DNA of 36,175 bases. Source: an uncultured Granulosicoccaceae bacterium (GTDB taxonomy: Bacteria > Pseudomonadota > Gammaproteobacteria > Granulosicoccales > Granulosicoccaceae). The translations under genes were made by a program, and so were the position numbers. Below the pieces are notes generated by a model, which was not told the DNA's origin, did not search any database, and saw only the letters and a program-made list of their open reading frames with translations. Below, one piece after another: positions 8,914 through 17,759 of the stretch. Numbering within the stretch: the first letter of the stretch is position 1; every line of letters begins with the position of its first letter. The stretch is from contig CALLBO010000120.1 in the NCBI GenBank assembly GCA_937998875.1, forward strand, positions 1 to 36,175, read 5' to 3'.

Positions 8914-8924
8914 ACTTATAGTGC

Positions 8925-10148
8925 TTACCGGCTGTACTCGGAGTCATCCTCTGTAACTGCTTCATGTAAATTACGCAGAAAAGACGGGTCTGCAGAATTT
9001 ACGCGATTCCAGGTGGGTATGAATGGAGTCTCCTGCGGATTTTCAAGAAATAGCTGGCCGGCTTGAATGATATTGTTAGCGAACAATTCAATCGAACGTT
9101 CTTCACTGTGCCTGTCGATTGTCAAGCCGTTCATTTGTGCGTCATTGTAGTAAGCATCAAGTAGATCCAGCGCGCTGCGGTAATAGGTTGCTTTCAGAGT
9201 GCGGAATATATTAGCAGTAAACACTGTACCGTCTGCTGCGAGCTTGCGGAAAATTGCTTTGCAGATGTCTGTCGACATTCGGTTTAAGCCGGCTTGAGAG
9301 TCCTCGGGGCTTAATTGCTGATGCTTATGATCATAAGCGTCTGATATTTCCACCTGACATACGGCTTTTGGTGCAAGGTTGCGCCACGCTTCAGAAAGCA
9401 CACCGATTTCAAGACCCCAGTCGGATGGAATACGTAGATCCGGAAGTACCGGCGCACGCATTGCGAACTCACCGGAAAGCGGGTAGCGAAAACTACGCAG
9501 ATAATCAAGATAGTCACGATCACCAATAACGCGCTTTAGTGCTATCAGTAGCGGGCTGACCAAAAGCCTTGTTACGCGTCCGTTTAATTTGATGCCATCT
9601 GTTCGCGGGTAATAGCCTTTCGCGAGCTGGTAAGGAAAGTAGGGATTGGTGACCGGGTAAACCAGGCGAGCAAGCATGTCGCGCTCGTATGTCACGATAT
9701 CGCAATCGTGAAGTGCCATTACCGTACTATCACCACAGGCGATCAGATAACCGAGACACGACCAGACGTTTTTACCTTTTCCAGCCTCGCTTGGTGCAAG
9801 CCCCATTTGTTCGAGGTGCTTGCCAAGTTTAAGCATACGGGGGCTATCATTCCAGATGACAATATGATTCTGGTTGAGGCCTTTGAAAAATTCTTTGGCT
9901 TGTATGTATTGTTCTTCAGTAGCGCGATCAAGCCCAATAATAATTCGGTGCAGATAGGATACCTGCGACAGCTCTGCACGAATATTCGGCATTGCGTCGG
10001 TTTCAAGCTCTGAATATAGGCACGGCAGGATCAATGTAATCTTGCGTGTCTGTGCAAAATTTGCAAGCTCCAACTCTAGGTCCGCAGTGCTGCGTGTACG
10101 CAGATTATGCAGGGTTGCTATGTTACCGTTTTGATGAAAATCGCTCAA
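8925..10148 (-). CDS. gpgS: glucosyl-3-phosphoglycerate synthase (GT81)
   Basis: The 407-residue GT-A fold glycosyltransferase would transfer glucose from an NDP-sugar to 3-phosphoglycerate, the first step to the compatible solute glucosylglycerate. An N-terminal nucleotide-binding half (ITLILPCLYSELET; IIIGLDRA) leads to the metal-binding DCD at 148-150 in ALHDCDIVTY. The acceptor half includes PLSGEFAMRAPVLPDLRIPSDWGLEIG and SDAYDHKHQ-LSPED, segments strongly typical of GpgS. Its ATG overlaps the stop of the phosphatase gene upstream by 4 bases (ATGA), so the two are translationally coupled. Mannosylglycerate synthases (GT55/GT78) are less similar. Expression is expected under salt or nitrogen stress from what is known of the pathway, but I see no specific control site. 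Confidence 0.9.
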   Translation of the reverse strand: MSDFHQNGNIATLHNLRTRSTADLELELANFAQTRKITLILPCLYSELETDAMPNIRAELSQVSYLHRIIIGLDRATEEQYIQAKEFFKGLNQNHIVIWNDSPRMLKLGKHLEQMGLAPSEAGKGKNVWSCLGYLIACGDSTVMALHDCDIVTYERDMLARLVYPVTNPYFPYQLAKGYYPRTDGIKLNGRVTRLLVSPLLIALKRVIGDRDYLDYLRSFRYPLSGEFAMRAPVLPDLRIPSDWGLEIGVLSEAWRNLAPKAVCQVEISDAYDHKHQQLSPEDSQAGLNRMSTDICKAIFRKLAADGTVFTANIFRTLKATYYRSALDLLDAYYNDAQMNGLTIDRHSEERSIELFANNIIQAGQLFLENPQETPFIPTWNRVNSADPSFLRNLHEAVTEDDSEYSR

Positions 10149-10945
10149 TGTATCGTGTTTTCGTTAAAGGGTGGGTTGGCAATCAAATCCAGTATCGTAG
10201 CATTCCAGCCGTTGGGCCCCGCATCTTTTGTACGAATAATGCGACCTTCTGCTTCTCCGTCAAGCATCGGTAGCGGTGGTGCGTCAGGGTTGGCGACAAT
10301 AACGCCGATATCTGCCGCTTCAAGCATGGCAATGTCATTTGGAGCATCACCTAATGCAATTGTTCTACAAGGCTCGAATTGTTTTGCAAGCATCAATAGC
10401 TGGTCCGCTTTATTAGCTCCGTAGGAAAGCGTTAGAAATCTACCACCCTGTTGGGCATGGATACCCTCTTCGCGCAGCAGTTTTAAGAATATTTCTTTTT
10501 CGGCATTATTGCCAGTCCATATTCCAGGCTCCGAAAATGCTCGTTGCTTTGCCAGCGCTGCATTCTTTACAGACAAATCGGTAATATCAGCAACTTTTTT
10601 CACAGGCATATCATCAAAGCCGGTAAAGTGCCGCCGTAGGGATGGAGAAATTTTTTGTAAAGACGATAGAAGGCTTCTGTACTGACTAACTTCCTTGCAG
10701 TCATCGCTGTGAGAAGCCAGCACACCAGCGCCATTTTCTACAATGGCGGGCCAGTGCTCTATCTTTAGTTCAGCCCTTACAGTGGCGACCTCGGGAGCGG
10801 TTTTGCTGCTGGCGAGAATCAGGCCAGCGTTTATCGATTTGAGAGCATCTATAGCAGGTGCTGCTGCGTACCATTCATAGGATTGATGGTCCAGTAGAGT
10901 GCCATCCAGATCTGAAAATACCAATGTGTGAGGCTTGCCTGACAT
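10145..10945 (-). CDS. gpgP: HAD phosphatase, glucosyl/mannosyl-3-phosphoglycerate phosphatase
   Basis: The 266-residue Cof-type HAD hydrolase of the mannosyl-3-phosphoglycerate phosphatase family has motif I FSDLDGTLLD (Asp12 nucleophile, Asp14 acid/base). Motif II lies in LILASSKTAPEV, and the C-terminal motif III/IV includes a Lys and GDAPNDIAMLEAAD. It would remove phosphate from glucosyl-3-phosphoglycerate made by GpgS, giving glucosylglycerate. The 4-base ATGA overlap with gpgS downstream and the family match agree. Proteins of this family often accept both mannosyl and glucosyl substrates, so the symbol rests on the GpgS partner. Confidence 0.85.
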   Translation of the reverse strand: MSGKPHTLVFSDLDGTLLDHQSYEWYAAAPAIDALKSINAGLILASSKTAPEVATVRAELKIEHWPAIVENGAGVLASHSDDCKEVSQYRSLLSSLQKISPSLRRHFTGFDDMPVKKVADITDLSVKNAALAKQRAFSEPGIWTGNNAEKEIFLKLLREEGIHAQQGGRFLTLSYGANKADQLLMLAKQFEPCRTIALGDAPNDIAMLEAADIGVIVANPDAPPLPMLDGEAEGRIIRTKDAGPNGWNATILDLIANPPFNENTIH

Positions 10946-11368
10946 AAGCCCATACTAACATTGGCAGAGATATACGGCGACTACGGATAAGAATGATGGC
11001 AGTATCATGAACGGGTAGGGTGCCTGTCCGAAGTACTCTGGCCGAGGATGTTGACTGCTGATACAAAATGCTTTAGTGAGGCTTTTTAAACTACACCGCT
11101 TAAAACACCCACCAGGCACACAGGACTGTCACAATGAAGGGAATCAATAATAGAAAAAAACTGGCCGGGCCCAGGGCAGTACTAGAAGGCATCAATTTGT
11201 TACTAATTGCTTTTTGGTGTGTATCGGTCACAGGTTCTACCTTACAGTTAGTTGTACCGCTAATCAGTATTGACCGGACTGGCAGCAGTCCCAAATTCGC
11301 GATCGTAGTAATTTGTTTCAGGCAGTTAAAGGGGCATAACAGCTGTAACTAAAGATGCTGTTTTCAAG
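10946..11368. other. intergenic stretch, possible short membrane peptide only
   Basis: Between the phosphatase start and the mtfA stop there are 423 bases. On the minus strand a 64-codon frame (11100-11294) ends in one strongly hydrophobic helix. The plus strand has an overlapping 72-codon frame (11134-11352), also with hydrophobic stretches. Neither has a recognised domain nor a good ribosome-binding site. I leave both uncalled. The phosphatase/gpgS promoter should lie just right of 10945. Confidence 0.45.
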
Positions 11369-12124
11369 TTATGAATTATCCTGAAGTGGATGCTGTACGT
11401 AGAACTGTGCCATCAGTTCATACACCTTGGGATAGGCATCAAACAGTAAATCGGGTGTTTCGAAAAACACTTCGCTGAGTACAGCGAAAAATTCGGCCGG
11501 GTTGGTAGCACCATATCGATCGAGTCCTTCTTTTCGACTTACCTGAAAGTCTGCAAAGGCGTTACTCATCACATCTGCCCAGGCTTTGTGATCCATGCCT
11601 GGTTGCATCGGCGGAAATCCATTTGCACGCCCATTCAACATATCAAGCTTGTGTACAAATTCGTGTATGACTACGTTGTTTCCATCACGAACGCCAGCGT
11701 GCTCTGTGTCAGTCCATGCCAGAACCACAGGGCCCCTCAGCCACGCTTCCCCACTGAGATTGTGGCTCTTTGTGTGAGCCACACCAAACTCGTCTATCTC
11801 TGTGCTTTCGCGTCTGAAGGCGGCAGGATAGACAATAATCGACCTCCAGCCTTTGTACCAATCGAGACCGAGATTTAATATTGGCAGGCAGGCTTGAAGC
11901 GCGATTGATTGTTTTACGTTATCAGTCACCTCAAATTCTTGCGCGCCGGTAATTTCTTTCTGATGCAGAAAAAGCGTCGCCAGTTTATACAGCCGGTGTT
12001 GATGTTCTTCGTCCAGCTGATTTAGAACCGGAAGCTCTTTCTTTGTATGTAACCAGGTTTGCGTAGTAAAAGGGCTGCTTGCCAGAATTCGGTTTTCACG
12101 CCACTGTTTTATTTTATGAAACAT
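11369..12124 (-). CDS. mtfA: MtfA-family zinc metallopeptidase
   Basis: The 251-residue protein is of the MtfA (Mlc titration factor A) family. It shows the zinc motif HEFVHKLD with His154, Glu155 and His158, preceded by the family strand GPVVLAWTDTEH and followed by NPAEFFAVLSEVFFETPD, where a Glu is the third ligand. The length is standard. In enterobacteria MtfA binds the repressor Mlc and affects PTS glucose control; it also has aminopeptidase activity. Whether Mlc exists here is not visible. It stands alone with about 400 bases upstream. The N terminus MFHKIKQWRENRIL starts close to the family norm. Confidence 0.92.
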   Translation of the reverse strand: MFHKIKQWRENRILASSPFTTQTWLHTKKELPVLNQLDEEHQHRLYKLATLFLHQKEITGAQEFEVTDNVKQSIALQACLPILNLGLDWYKGWRSIIVYPAAFRRESTEIDEFGVAHTKSHNLSGEAWLRGPVVLAWTDTEHAGVRDGNNVVIHEFVHKLDMLNGRANGFPPMQPGMDHKAWADVMSNAFADFQVSRKEGLDRYGATNPAEFFAVLSEVFFETPDLLFDAYPKVYELMAQFYVQHPLQDNS

Positions 12125-12521
12125 AGGTTAAGACTGCGGTGAGCTAAAGGTCAATTAATCATAACTATATGGTGGATTGGCTTTTGTTCTATATACGTCG
12201 GAAGCTATGTGAGAGGGAATTCAGCTGACTATAGCCAATTCAATAAAAGTAGCTGTTTTCCCGATTTTGGTGGAAGAATCTGGTAAGACGGAAGCCTGAT
12301 TTAGGCTCGCTTACGCTGTTAGTCTATCCAATTGCTTACACGAGATAAGTGAATAAATACTGGCTCTGGCCGTGTCCGTGGCGAACTGGTTAAAATATTC
12401 TTGATAAGCCTAATTGAGATGCAGGATACCTAACTATTGCCGGCTTAGCGGGCGTAACCCGAGCTGTTTTTCCGGCCTGAGCCGTGATAATAATGACATC
12501 ACGTCACCTGCCTGGCTTAAA
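12125..12521. other. intergenic stretch between mtfA and the FGE gene
   Basis: These 397 bases hold no supported gene. They should contain the end signals of the long minus-strand operon and the mtfA promoter. Small inverted repeats are visible (AGCCT/AGGCT near 12290-12310; nested GCCGG/CCGGC and CGGG/CCCG near 12438-12475), the latter suited to a terminator after the FGE gene, but none has a clear U-tract. Confidence 0.45.
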
Positions 12522-13466
12522 TTAATTAGAGAACACTAACCGAAACCCCTGATGACTGGTAGTAGAGTCAGGCGTCGAACCGGTGCGTGCTGCTATTCGA
12601 TACCGGAAGCAGTAGCTTTTGTGGCACAAGTAAGAACCACCTTTGAGAACCTTTGTACCTTTATAGCGTTTTGCGTGTTGTTTGGATGCAGGCGATTTGC
12701 CTGTGAGTTTAAATCTGCCGGAAGTCCATTCCCAGACATTGCCACACATGTTGTACAAACCGTATTTGTTGGGACTAAATGATTCAGCGGGTGCAGTTCC
12801 AGCGTAACCATCAGCACATGAGTTCCGGCTCGGGAATACACCCTGCCAGATATTGCACGGTTGAAAGCTGCGATCATCCGGTTCACTGTTACCCCACGGG
12901 AATAGCACATCACCTAATCCTCCTCGTGCTGCATGCTCCCATTCGGCCTCTGAAGGTAGACGTCCACCGGCCCAATCTGCAAAAGCTTTGGCATCATTCC
13001 ATGACACATGTACGACTGGATGATCTTCTGGTAGTTCTTGTTCGGCTTCCGGGCCTGTCACCTTGTTCCAACAAGCACCAACCACTTTGTTCCACCACTG
13101 TGAACCTGTGACTGATTGTGTTTCTTTTTCTTGATTCTCAAGCTGGTCCTGAAAGACAAAAGACCAGCCAAATCGCTGAGCGTCAGTTTTATAACCAGTA
13201 TCTTTGATGAAGTCTTTGAACATTGCATTGGTGACAGTAGTCGGCATCATACGGAAGGATTCTATCTCCCGATATCGACCAGGGCTTTCTTCATCGATTG
13301 GTATTAAGCCGTGGTCGGTACCTGTTAAGGCGGTACCACCGGGGATATCACAGAGTTCAAAAACAGTGCTTGTGCTGTCGAACACTGGTGCTGGAGAGTC
13401 TGGTGCGGAACGTGGGTTTGTTCGTGGCGGGCAGCAGGTTTGCAGTTTAGGTATTTGTGTTGCCAT
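12522..13466 (-). CDS. formylglycine-generating enzyme (sulfatase-activating)
   Basis: The 314-residue protein matches the aerobic FGE/SUMF1 fold. A start FELCDIPGG-ALTGTD is followed by VTNAMFKDFIKDTGYKTDAQRFGWSFVF, HPVVHVSWNDAKAFADWAGGRLPSEAEWEHAARGG and NMCGNVWEWTSG. The decisive GGSYLCHKSYCFRYRIAAR carries the two copper-binding catalytic cysteines, Cys281 and Cys286; many look-alike FGE-sulfatase-domain proteins lack them. It would oxidise the active-site Cys of a type I sulfatase to formylglycine in the cytoplasm before or without export; no signal peptide is seen. It is the last gene of the minus-strand array that contains a Cys-type sulfatase at 17760-19253, its obvious client. The gap to the SDR gene is 12 bases. 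Confidence 0.93.
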   Translation of the reverse strand: MATQIPKLQTCCPPRTNPRSAPDSPAPVFDSTSTVFELCDIPGGTALTGTDHGLIPIDEESPGRYREIESFRMMPTTVTNAMFKDFIKDTGYKTDAQRFGWSFVFQDQLENQEKETQSVTGSQWWNKVVGACWNKVTGPEAEQELPEDHPVVHVSWNDAKAFADWAGGRLPSEAEWEHAARGGLGDVLFPWGNSEPDDRSFQPCNIWQGVFPSRNSCADGYAGTAPAESFSPNKYGLYNMCGNVWEWTSGRFKLTGKSPASKQHAKRYKGTKVLKGGSYLCHKSYCFRYRIAARTGSTPDSTTSHQGFRLVFSN

Positions 13467-13478
13467 TGCCGGTGTATT

Positions 13479-14264
13479 CTATAACGGCCGCCTGGCTAAT
13501 GAAAAGGTTTGACCGTTTGGCCCGGCTTCAGGCATCGTCGCCATGTACAAAGCAAGCTCTGCTACCTCGTCAGGGTGTTTTAGCCTTTCAACATCGGGCA
13601 GGTTAGGGGGTGGGTTGCCCGCTAAACGCCGCAGTAGATCATCAGGTGATGCACGCTCACCTGACTGCTCATCATCAAAAGCACTCGTTGCAGTAGGCCC
13701 GGGGATGAGATTGTTTACGTCAATACACCTCGGTTGTAATTCATTGGCTAAGGCTTCTGTGAACATGTGAAGGCCGGCCTTGGCAACGTGATAAGCACTG
13801 TTTTGATTTCCCGCTCTCAGGGCGACCCCGGTAGAGAGGTTGATGATCTTTGCACCATCGACTAATGCATCAAGTAGTAACCGGGTTATCAGGTATGGCC
13901 CTTTGATATTGAGTTCAACAGTCTTCCACCACTGATCAACATCTGATTCTGCTATCTTTCGTTTTTCAATCAAGCCGCCCGCATTGTTGACTAAGATATC
14001 TACACGCTGATATTCACTTAGCAAATTGGTGCAAAACTGCTCAACCGCGAGTTTATCAGTCACATCTGTTACGCCGGTAACACACTGTGCACCTAACGCT
14101 TCAACTGTATTGCGTACTTCTTCCAACTCGTCCTTTGAGCGAGCACATATAGCGAGGTTAGCGCCGTTCGTTGCAAACATAATCGCGATAGCACGACCGA
14201 TGCCTCTTCCGGCGCCGGTCACGACTGCCGTTTTTCCTTTAAGTGGCTTGTTTTGCTCGCTCAT
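13479..14264 (-). CDS. short-chain dehydrogenase/reductase (SDR)
   Basis: The 261-residue classical SDR has the cofactor loop TGAGRGIG at 16-23, NNAG at 93-96, and the catalytic Ser144 in NLSTG with Tyr158 and Lys162 in YHVAK. Arg/Ser after the second strand (CARSKDEL) suggests NADP(H) is possible. The C-terminal part PEAGPNGQTFSLARRPL is typical of SDRs annotated as 3-oxoacyl reductase-like, but that label says little on substrate. It is placed between the monooxygenase and FGE genes in the same direction. A plausible job is oxidation or reduction of a hydroxyl on the imported compound, inferred only from context. Confidence 0.88.
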   Translation of the reverse strand: MSEQNKPLKGKTAVVTGAGRGIGRAIAIMFATNGANLAICARSKDELEEVRNTVEALGAQCVTGVTDVTDKLAVEQFCTNLLSEYQRVDILVNNAGGLIEKRKIAESDVDQWWKTVELNIKGPYLITRLLLDALVDGAKIINLSTGVALRAGNQNSAYHVAKAGLHMFTEALANELQPRCIDVNNLIPGPTATSAFDDEQSGERASPDDLLRRLAGNPPPNLPDVERLKHPDEVAELALYMATMPEAGPNGQTFSLARRPL

Positions 14265-14360
14265 GAAAGTGTCAGTCTTTTTTTAGTGTTGTATTTGGAT
14301 CAAAGGTACGATTGTATCTAGATTCACAGGGCTCTGTTGGTGCAGGTTCCAACTGTGTAA

Positions 14361-15959
14361 CTAGCTAAATAGAAATCCCTCGTAGTCGTTTTTTTCAACC
14401 TCACGGCACTTTTCACAATATTTGGGAAAGCCGCCGTTATACGGCATAAATACATTGGCCTTGCCCGCTATGTTAGCACCCGTGTACCAACTCTTTGCGG
14501 CTTGCTTCAGGCCCGTATTGGCTACCTCTTGAACATGTTGCCACCATGCCTGTTCAGCGCTGTCTTCTGCTTCAATGGTGGAAAAATTGTTCTGCTGCAT
14601 ATGTGAGATGCAGTCGGTAATCAACTCCACGTGATGCTCTATGGACGGCAACATATTGGTTAGCACCGATGGGCTGCCGGGCCCGGTAACAGTAAACAGG
14701 TTAGGGTAATCGTGCATGGCCAGGCCCAGATAGCTGCTTGGGCCATCGCTCCATTTAGTGCCTAAAGGAGTTCCACTGCGTCCACGGATATCCATTTGGT
14801 TTAAAGCGCCTGTCATTGCATCGAAACCGGTGGCGATGACAATGGTATCAACATCAAACTGTGATCGTGATGTTTGCACACCGTTTGCGTTTAAGCGAAG
14901 AACAGGCTGGGTGTTTAGATCGATGAGTTTTACGTTGTCTCGATTATAAGTAGCGTAGTAATCGGTATCCACGCACATGCGTTTGCTGCCAATAACATTG
15001 GCTGGCATTAACATCCGGGCAACTTCTTTGTCATGGACGATCGATGCTATTTTGTTGTGAACAAATTGAACCAGTGTCTTATTAGATTCAGGGTTTCGTA
15101 GCAGGTCTCCGTAAGCACCCAGAAAAGTGAGGCCACCGTGATTCCATCGCTTCTCATATTCGGCATTGCGCTCTGCATCAGTAACGCTCAATGCTGACTC
15201 TGTTGAGTAGTGCCCATCAATCGCATTGTGTTTTTGACTTGCCGATTCTCTTAGCTGAGCATAATTGGCTTTAACGGAAACGGCTCGGTCGGGATCAAGT
15301 GGAGCGTTATGTGCCGGTACTGAATAATTAGGGGTGCGCTGAAAAATCGTGAGTTCTGTGGCTTCAGCTGCGATGTGGGGTATTGACTGTATACCCGATG
15401 ATCCTGTGCCAATGACTGCAACTTTTTTACCACTAAAATCAACACCGTCATGTGGCCATAAGGCTGTATGATGTATATTTCCGTGAAAGTCATCATAGCC
15501 ATCAATTGCAGGCCAGTTGGGTTGTGACAGGCACCCGGTTGCCATTATGCAAAAACGTGCGGTGAGTATTTCACCGTGTTCCGATGTTAGAGTCCAGCTG
15601 GAGCTTTCAGGATCAAACTCAGCACGTTTAACCGTATGCTCAAAGTTTATACCGTTCAACAAGTCGAAACGTTCGGCAACATGTTGGGCATATTTGAGAA
15701 TTTCAGGTTGTGCCGAGTAGCGTTCTGACCAGTTCCATTCCTGTTGAAGTTCGTCATCGAATTGGTAGCTGTATTGCATGCTTTCAACATCGCAGCGAGC
15801 ACCGGGGTAGCGATTTCAATACCACACACCACCAACGCCCGCGGCTTTCTCCCAAATACGTGCAGACAAACCAAGCTGGCGACAACGATGTAACAGATAC
15901 AAGCCGGCAAAGCCTGCTCCCACAATAGCAACGTCGTATTGAATCTCTGAGTTTTTCAT
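14361..15959 (-). pseudogene. Baeyer-Villiger-type flavin monooxygenase with an in-frame TGA at codon 48
   Basis: The full reading frame from ATG 15959 gives 532 codons, the normal length of Baeyer-Villiger/cyclohexanone-type monooxygenases. FAD-binding GAGFAG is at 14-19. TGA at 15816-15818 interrupts the conserved GGVWY-x-NRYPGARCD block, where the family has Trp. The frame goes on through DVESMQYSY, the fingerprint FHGNIHHTALW (FxGxxxHxxxW), the NADP loop VIGTGSSG and an ATG motif. A single TGG to TGA change explains it. The piece after the stop (from Met at 15779) lacks the FAD-binding loop and would be inactive alone. It is 11 bases from the transketolase N gene. If intact in life it would oxygenate a ketone of the pathway. 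Confidence 0.85.
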
Positions 15960-15970
15960 CGCCGGCATAT

Positions 15971-16804
15971 CTAAAAGTTGCTGATTCTCTCTTCAAGCGC
16001 TTGTAGACCGGCCTGCCAGTCAACACTGGCTTTGGCTACATAGTGTGCATTGGGGAGTACGGCTTGAATGCAGTCAACGCCGGCAAAAATCAGGGTATCG
16101 CATACAATAACGAAAGGCTTGTCAATGGTGTTTCTGGCCTCTTCAAATGCCTCCAGTATTTCTGCGATGCTGTTGCCATTGATACGCTTTGCGGCAAAAC
16201 CGAAAGTTTCAAATTTTTCGGGTACTGGCTCTACACCGAGTACATCTTTCGTGGCGCCGGTTGCTTGCAGATCATTGTTGTCAATGATGTAGACGAGGTT
16301 CGAGAGCTTCTGGTGTCCGGCAAACATGGCAGCCTCCCACACGTTACCTTCCTGCAGTTCTCCATCGGAGAATAAGCAGTAGATCCGTTTATCTGAACCT
16401 TCTAAACGCTCGGCGTAAGCAATGCCTGCTGCTTGTGACGGGCCTTGCCCGAGGGAGCCTGCGGTAATCTCAAAACCGAACTGCCCTTCAATAGGGCTTT
16501 GATCTACTTTGGTGCCATCAGCGTTATAGGTACGTAGCTCTTCCATCGTGTAGGAGCCTTGCTCGGCCAGGGCGCCATAGGTCATGATGGCATCATGACC
16601 ATTGGACAAAACAAAACGATCGTGATACCAGTTGTTATTGTCGGGGCGCATTTCATCAAAGTATAGACAAGCAGCAATATCCGCTAACGCCACTCCTTGT
16701 CCAGCGTAACCACCGCGCTGCATGCAAATATCCAGTACATTGCGACGAATCTTTGTGGCCATCAGTTCTAGTTCACTGATGCGGGAAGCTGCATTATTCT
16801 CCAT
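15971..16804 (-). CDS. split transketolase, N-terminal (TPP-binding) subunit, copy 1
   Basis: The 277-residue protein corresponds to the pyrophosphate-binding half of transketolase: GGYAGQGVALADIAACLYF, FVLSNGHDAIMTYGAL, TAGSLGQGPSQAAG and the Mg/TPP motif SDGELQEGNVWEAAMFAG...IIDNNDLQ. The usual GHPD/E segment, whose His contacts substrate and TPP, is replaced (SPIEGQFGFE). The usual T-KGKGVSFME is also changed (DTLIFAGVDCIQ). I start at ATG 16804, which has GAGG 9 bases upstream, and not at an upstream ATG inside the partner gene. The gene overlaps the C-half gene by 11 bases, and the C half comes first in transcription, the reverse of the usual order. The altered pocket suggests a non-standard, perhaps non-phosphorylated ketol donor. 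Confidence 0.88.
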   Translation of the reverse strand: MENNAASRISELELMATKIRRNVLDICMQRGGYAGQGVALADIAACLYFDEMRPDNNNWYHDRFVLSNGHDAIMTYGALAEQGSYTMEELRTYNADGTKVDQSPIEGQFGFEITAGSLGQGPSQAAGIAYAERLEGSDKRIYCLFSDGELQEGNVWEAAMFAGHQKLSNLVYIIDNNDLQATGATKDVLGVEPVPEKFETFGFAAKRINGNSIAEILEAFEEARNTIDKPFVIVCDTLIFAGVDCIQAVLPNAHYVAKASVDWQAGLQALEERISNF

Positions 16805-17744
16805 GACTAGTCGCCTCAATTTTTGCAGCCAGGGCCGGCGCATCCAACGCCAGTTGTGACCGTATGTACGGCAGGGTACCGCCCGGTGCCCATACATCGG
16901 GAATACCGAGACGGGTTATACGTGGACCACGACCAATGTTCGAGACAATTTCAGCTACCAGACTTCCGAGGCCAGTGACGATATTATGATTTTCAATAGT
17001 GACGATCTGATCGTGCGCAAAACAATAATCAGATATTTCTTTTTCATTAACAGGCTTAATTGTCGGGACGTGCAACAGGGAATGATCAACACCACGCTCA
17101 GCTAACAGCGCTGAAGCTTCCAGCGCCCACTGGGTGCCGTGTCCTGTAGCAATGATACCAACACCGCTGCCGGTACGAAGTGGATAGGTCTTACCCAGTT
17201 CGAATTTGAATTTTTTATCATCTAATAAAACTGGTGTATCACCACGATGCCCGCGCATATAAACAAGGCCCGGTGTATCGACCGCGACATCAAGCGCTTG
17301 CTTAAAGTCAGTGACATCCATCGGGTCTATGACAGTCGCGTTCGGGATGGCTCTAATCATCCCAAGATCTTCCGCTGCCTGATGATGAATGCGTGCAGGA
17401 TTGGCGATACCGGGTGTGAAACCGACAACCACATTGGTTTTTGGACCGGTGCCCATGCAAATCATCATTTGATCATAGGCACGACGGGTGGCATAGCAGG
17501 CGAATGTCGTAGCTATCGGTACAAAACCCGCTTTTGATATGCCAGCAGCAACAGAGATGAGATTTTGTTCTGCCATACCCACATCGAGGTGCTGATCCGG
17601 CAGTTCATTTTTAACTCTGATAATCTGCGTGTATTTGCTTAAATCAGCACTCATTAACATCACATCTTTGCGTCGTGAGCAAAGATCAAAGCTGATGTGG
17701 TCAAACGGTGCTTTGTCTATGGTGGGTTCGGTGGCAAGTAGCAT
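16794..17744 (-). CDS. split transketolase, C-terminal (pyrimidine-binding) subunit, copy 1
   Basis: The 316-residue protein contains the pyrimidine-binding and C-terminal domains of transketolase/DXS-like enzymes: VMLMSADLSKY, DVGMAEQNLISVAAGISKAGFVPIATTFACYATRRAYDQ with the conserved TPP Glu in AEQN, HHQAAEDLGMIRAIPNATVIDP, and the transketolase_C domain GVGIIATGHGTQWALEASALL, DHSLLHVPTIKPVN, IVTIENHNIVTGLGSLVAE. It would pair with the overlapping N-half product to form an alpha2beta2-type enzyme moving a two-carbon unit. It lies 15 bases after the sulfatase gene, so processing of the desulfated product is a reasonable inference. Confidence 0.9.
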   Translation of the reverse strand: MLLATEPTIDKAPFDHISFDLCSRRKDVMLMSADLSKYTQIIRVKNELPDQHLDVGMAEQNLISVAAGISKAGFVPIATTFACYATRRAYDQMMICMGTGPKTNVVVGFTPGIANPARIHHQAAEDLGMIRAIPNATVIDPMDVTDFKQALDVAVDTPGLVYMRGHRGDTPVLLDDKKFKFELGKTYPLRTGSGVGIIATGHGTQWALEASALLAERGVDHSLLHVPTIKPVNEKEISDYCFAHDQIVTIENHNIVTGLGSLVAEIVSNIGRGPRITRLGIPDVWAPGGTLPYIRSQLALDAPALAAKIEATSHGE

Positions 17745-17759
17745 AGTTTTGGATTGAGC

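Noticed and set aside
11100..11352. Overlapping hydrophobic frames on both strands
   Set aside because: The hydrophobic look on both strands arises from the same AT-rich bases; no start signal favours either.
15816..15818. TGA read as tryptophan through a variant genetic code
   Set aside because: TGA is used as a normal stop elsewhere in the window (for example at 188-190, 6900-6902 and 24003-24005), so recoding is unlikely.
15784..16026. Minus-strand frames around 15656-16026 as separate small genes
   Set aside because: They are other frames over the true start of the flavin monooxygenase and the end of the transketolase subunit; the real coding frame shows GAGFAG and NRYPGARCD.
16805..16897. 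Longer start of transketolase N subunit copy 1
   Set aside because: Those 31 codons overlap the C-half gene, are rich in Arg, Trp and Cys, and the next ATG has a good ribosome-binding site.
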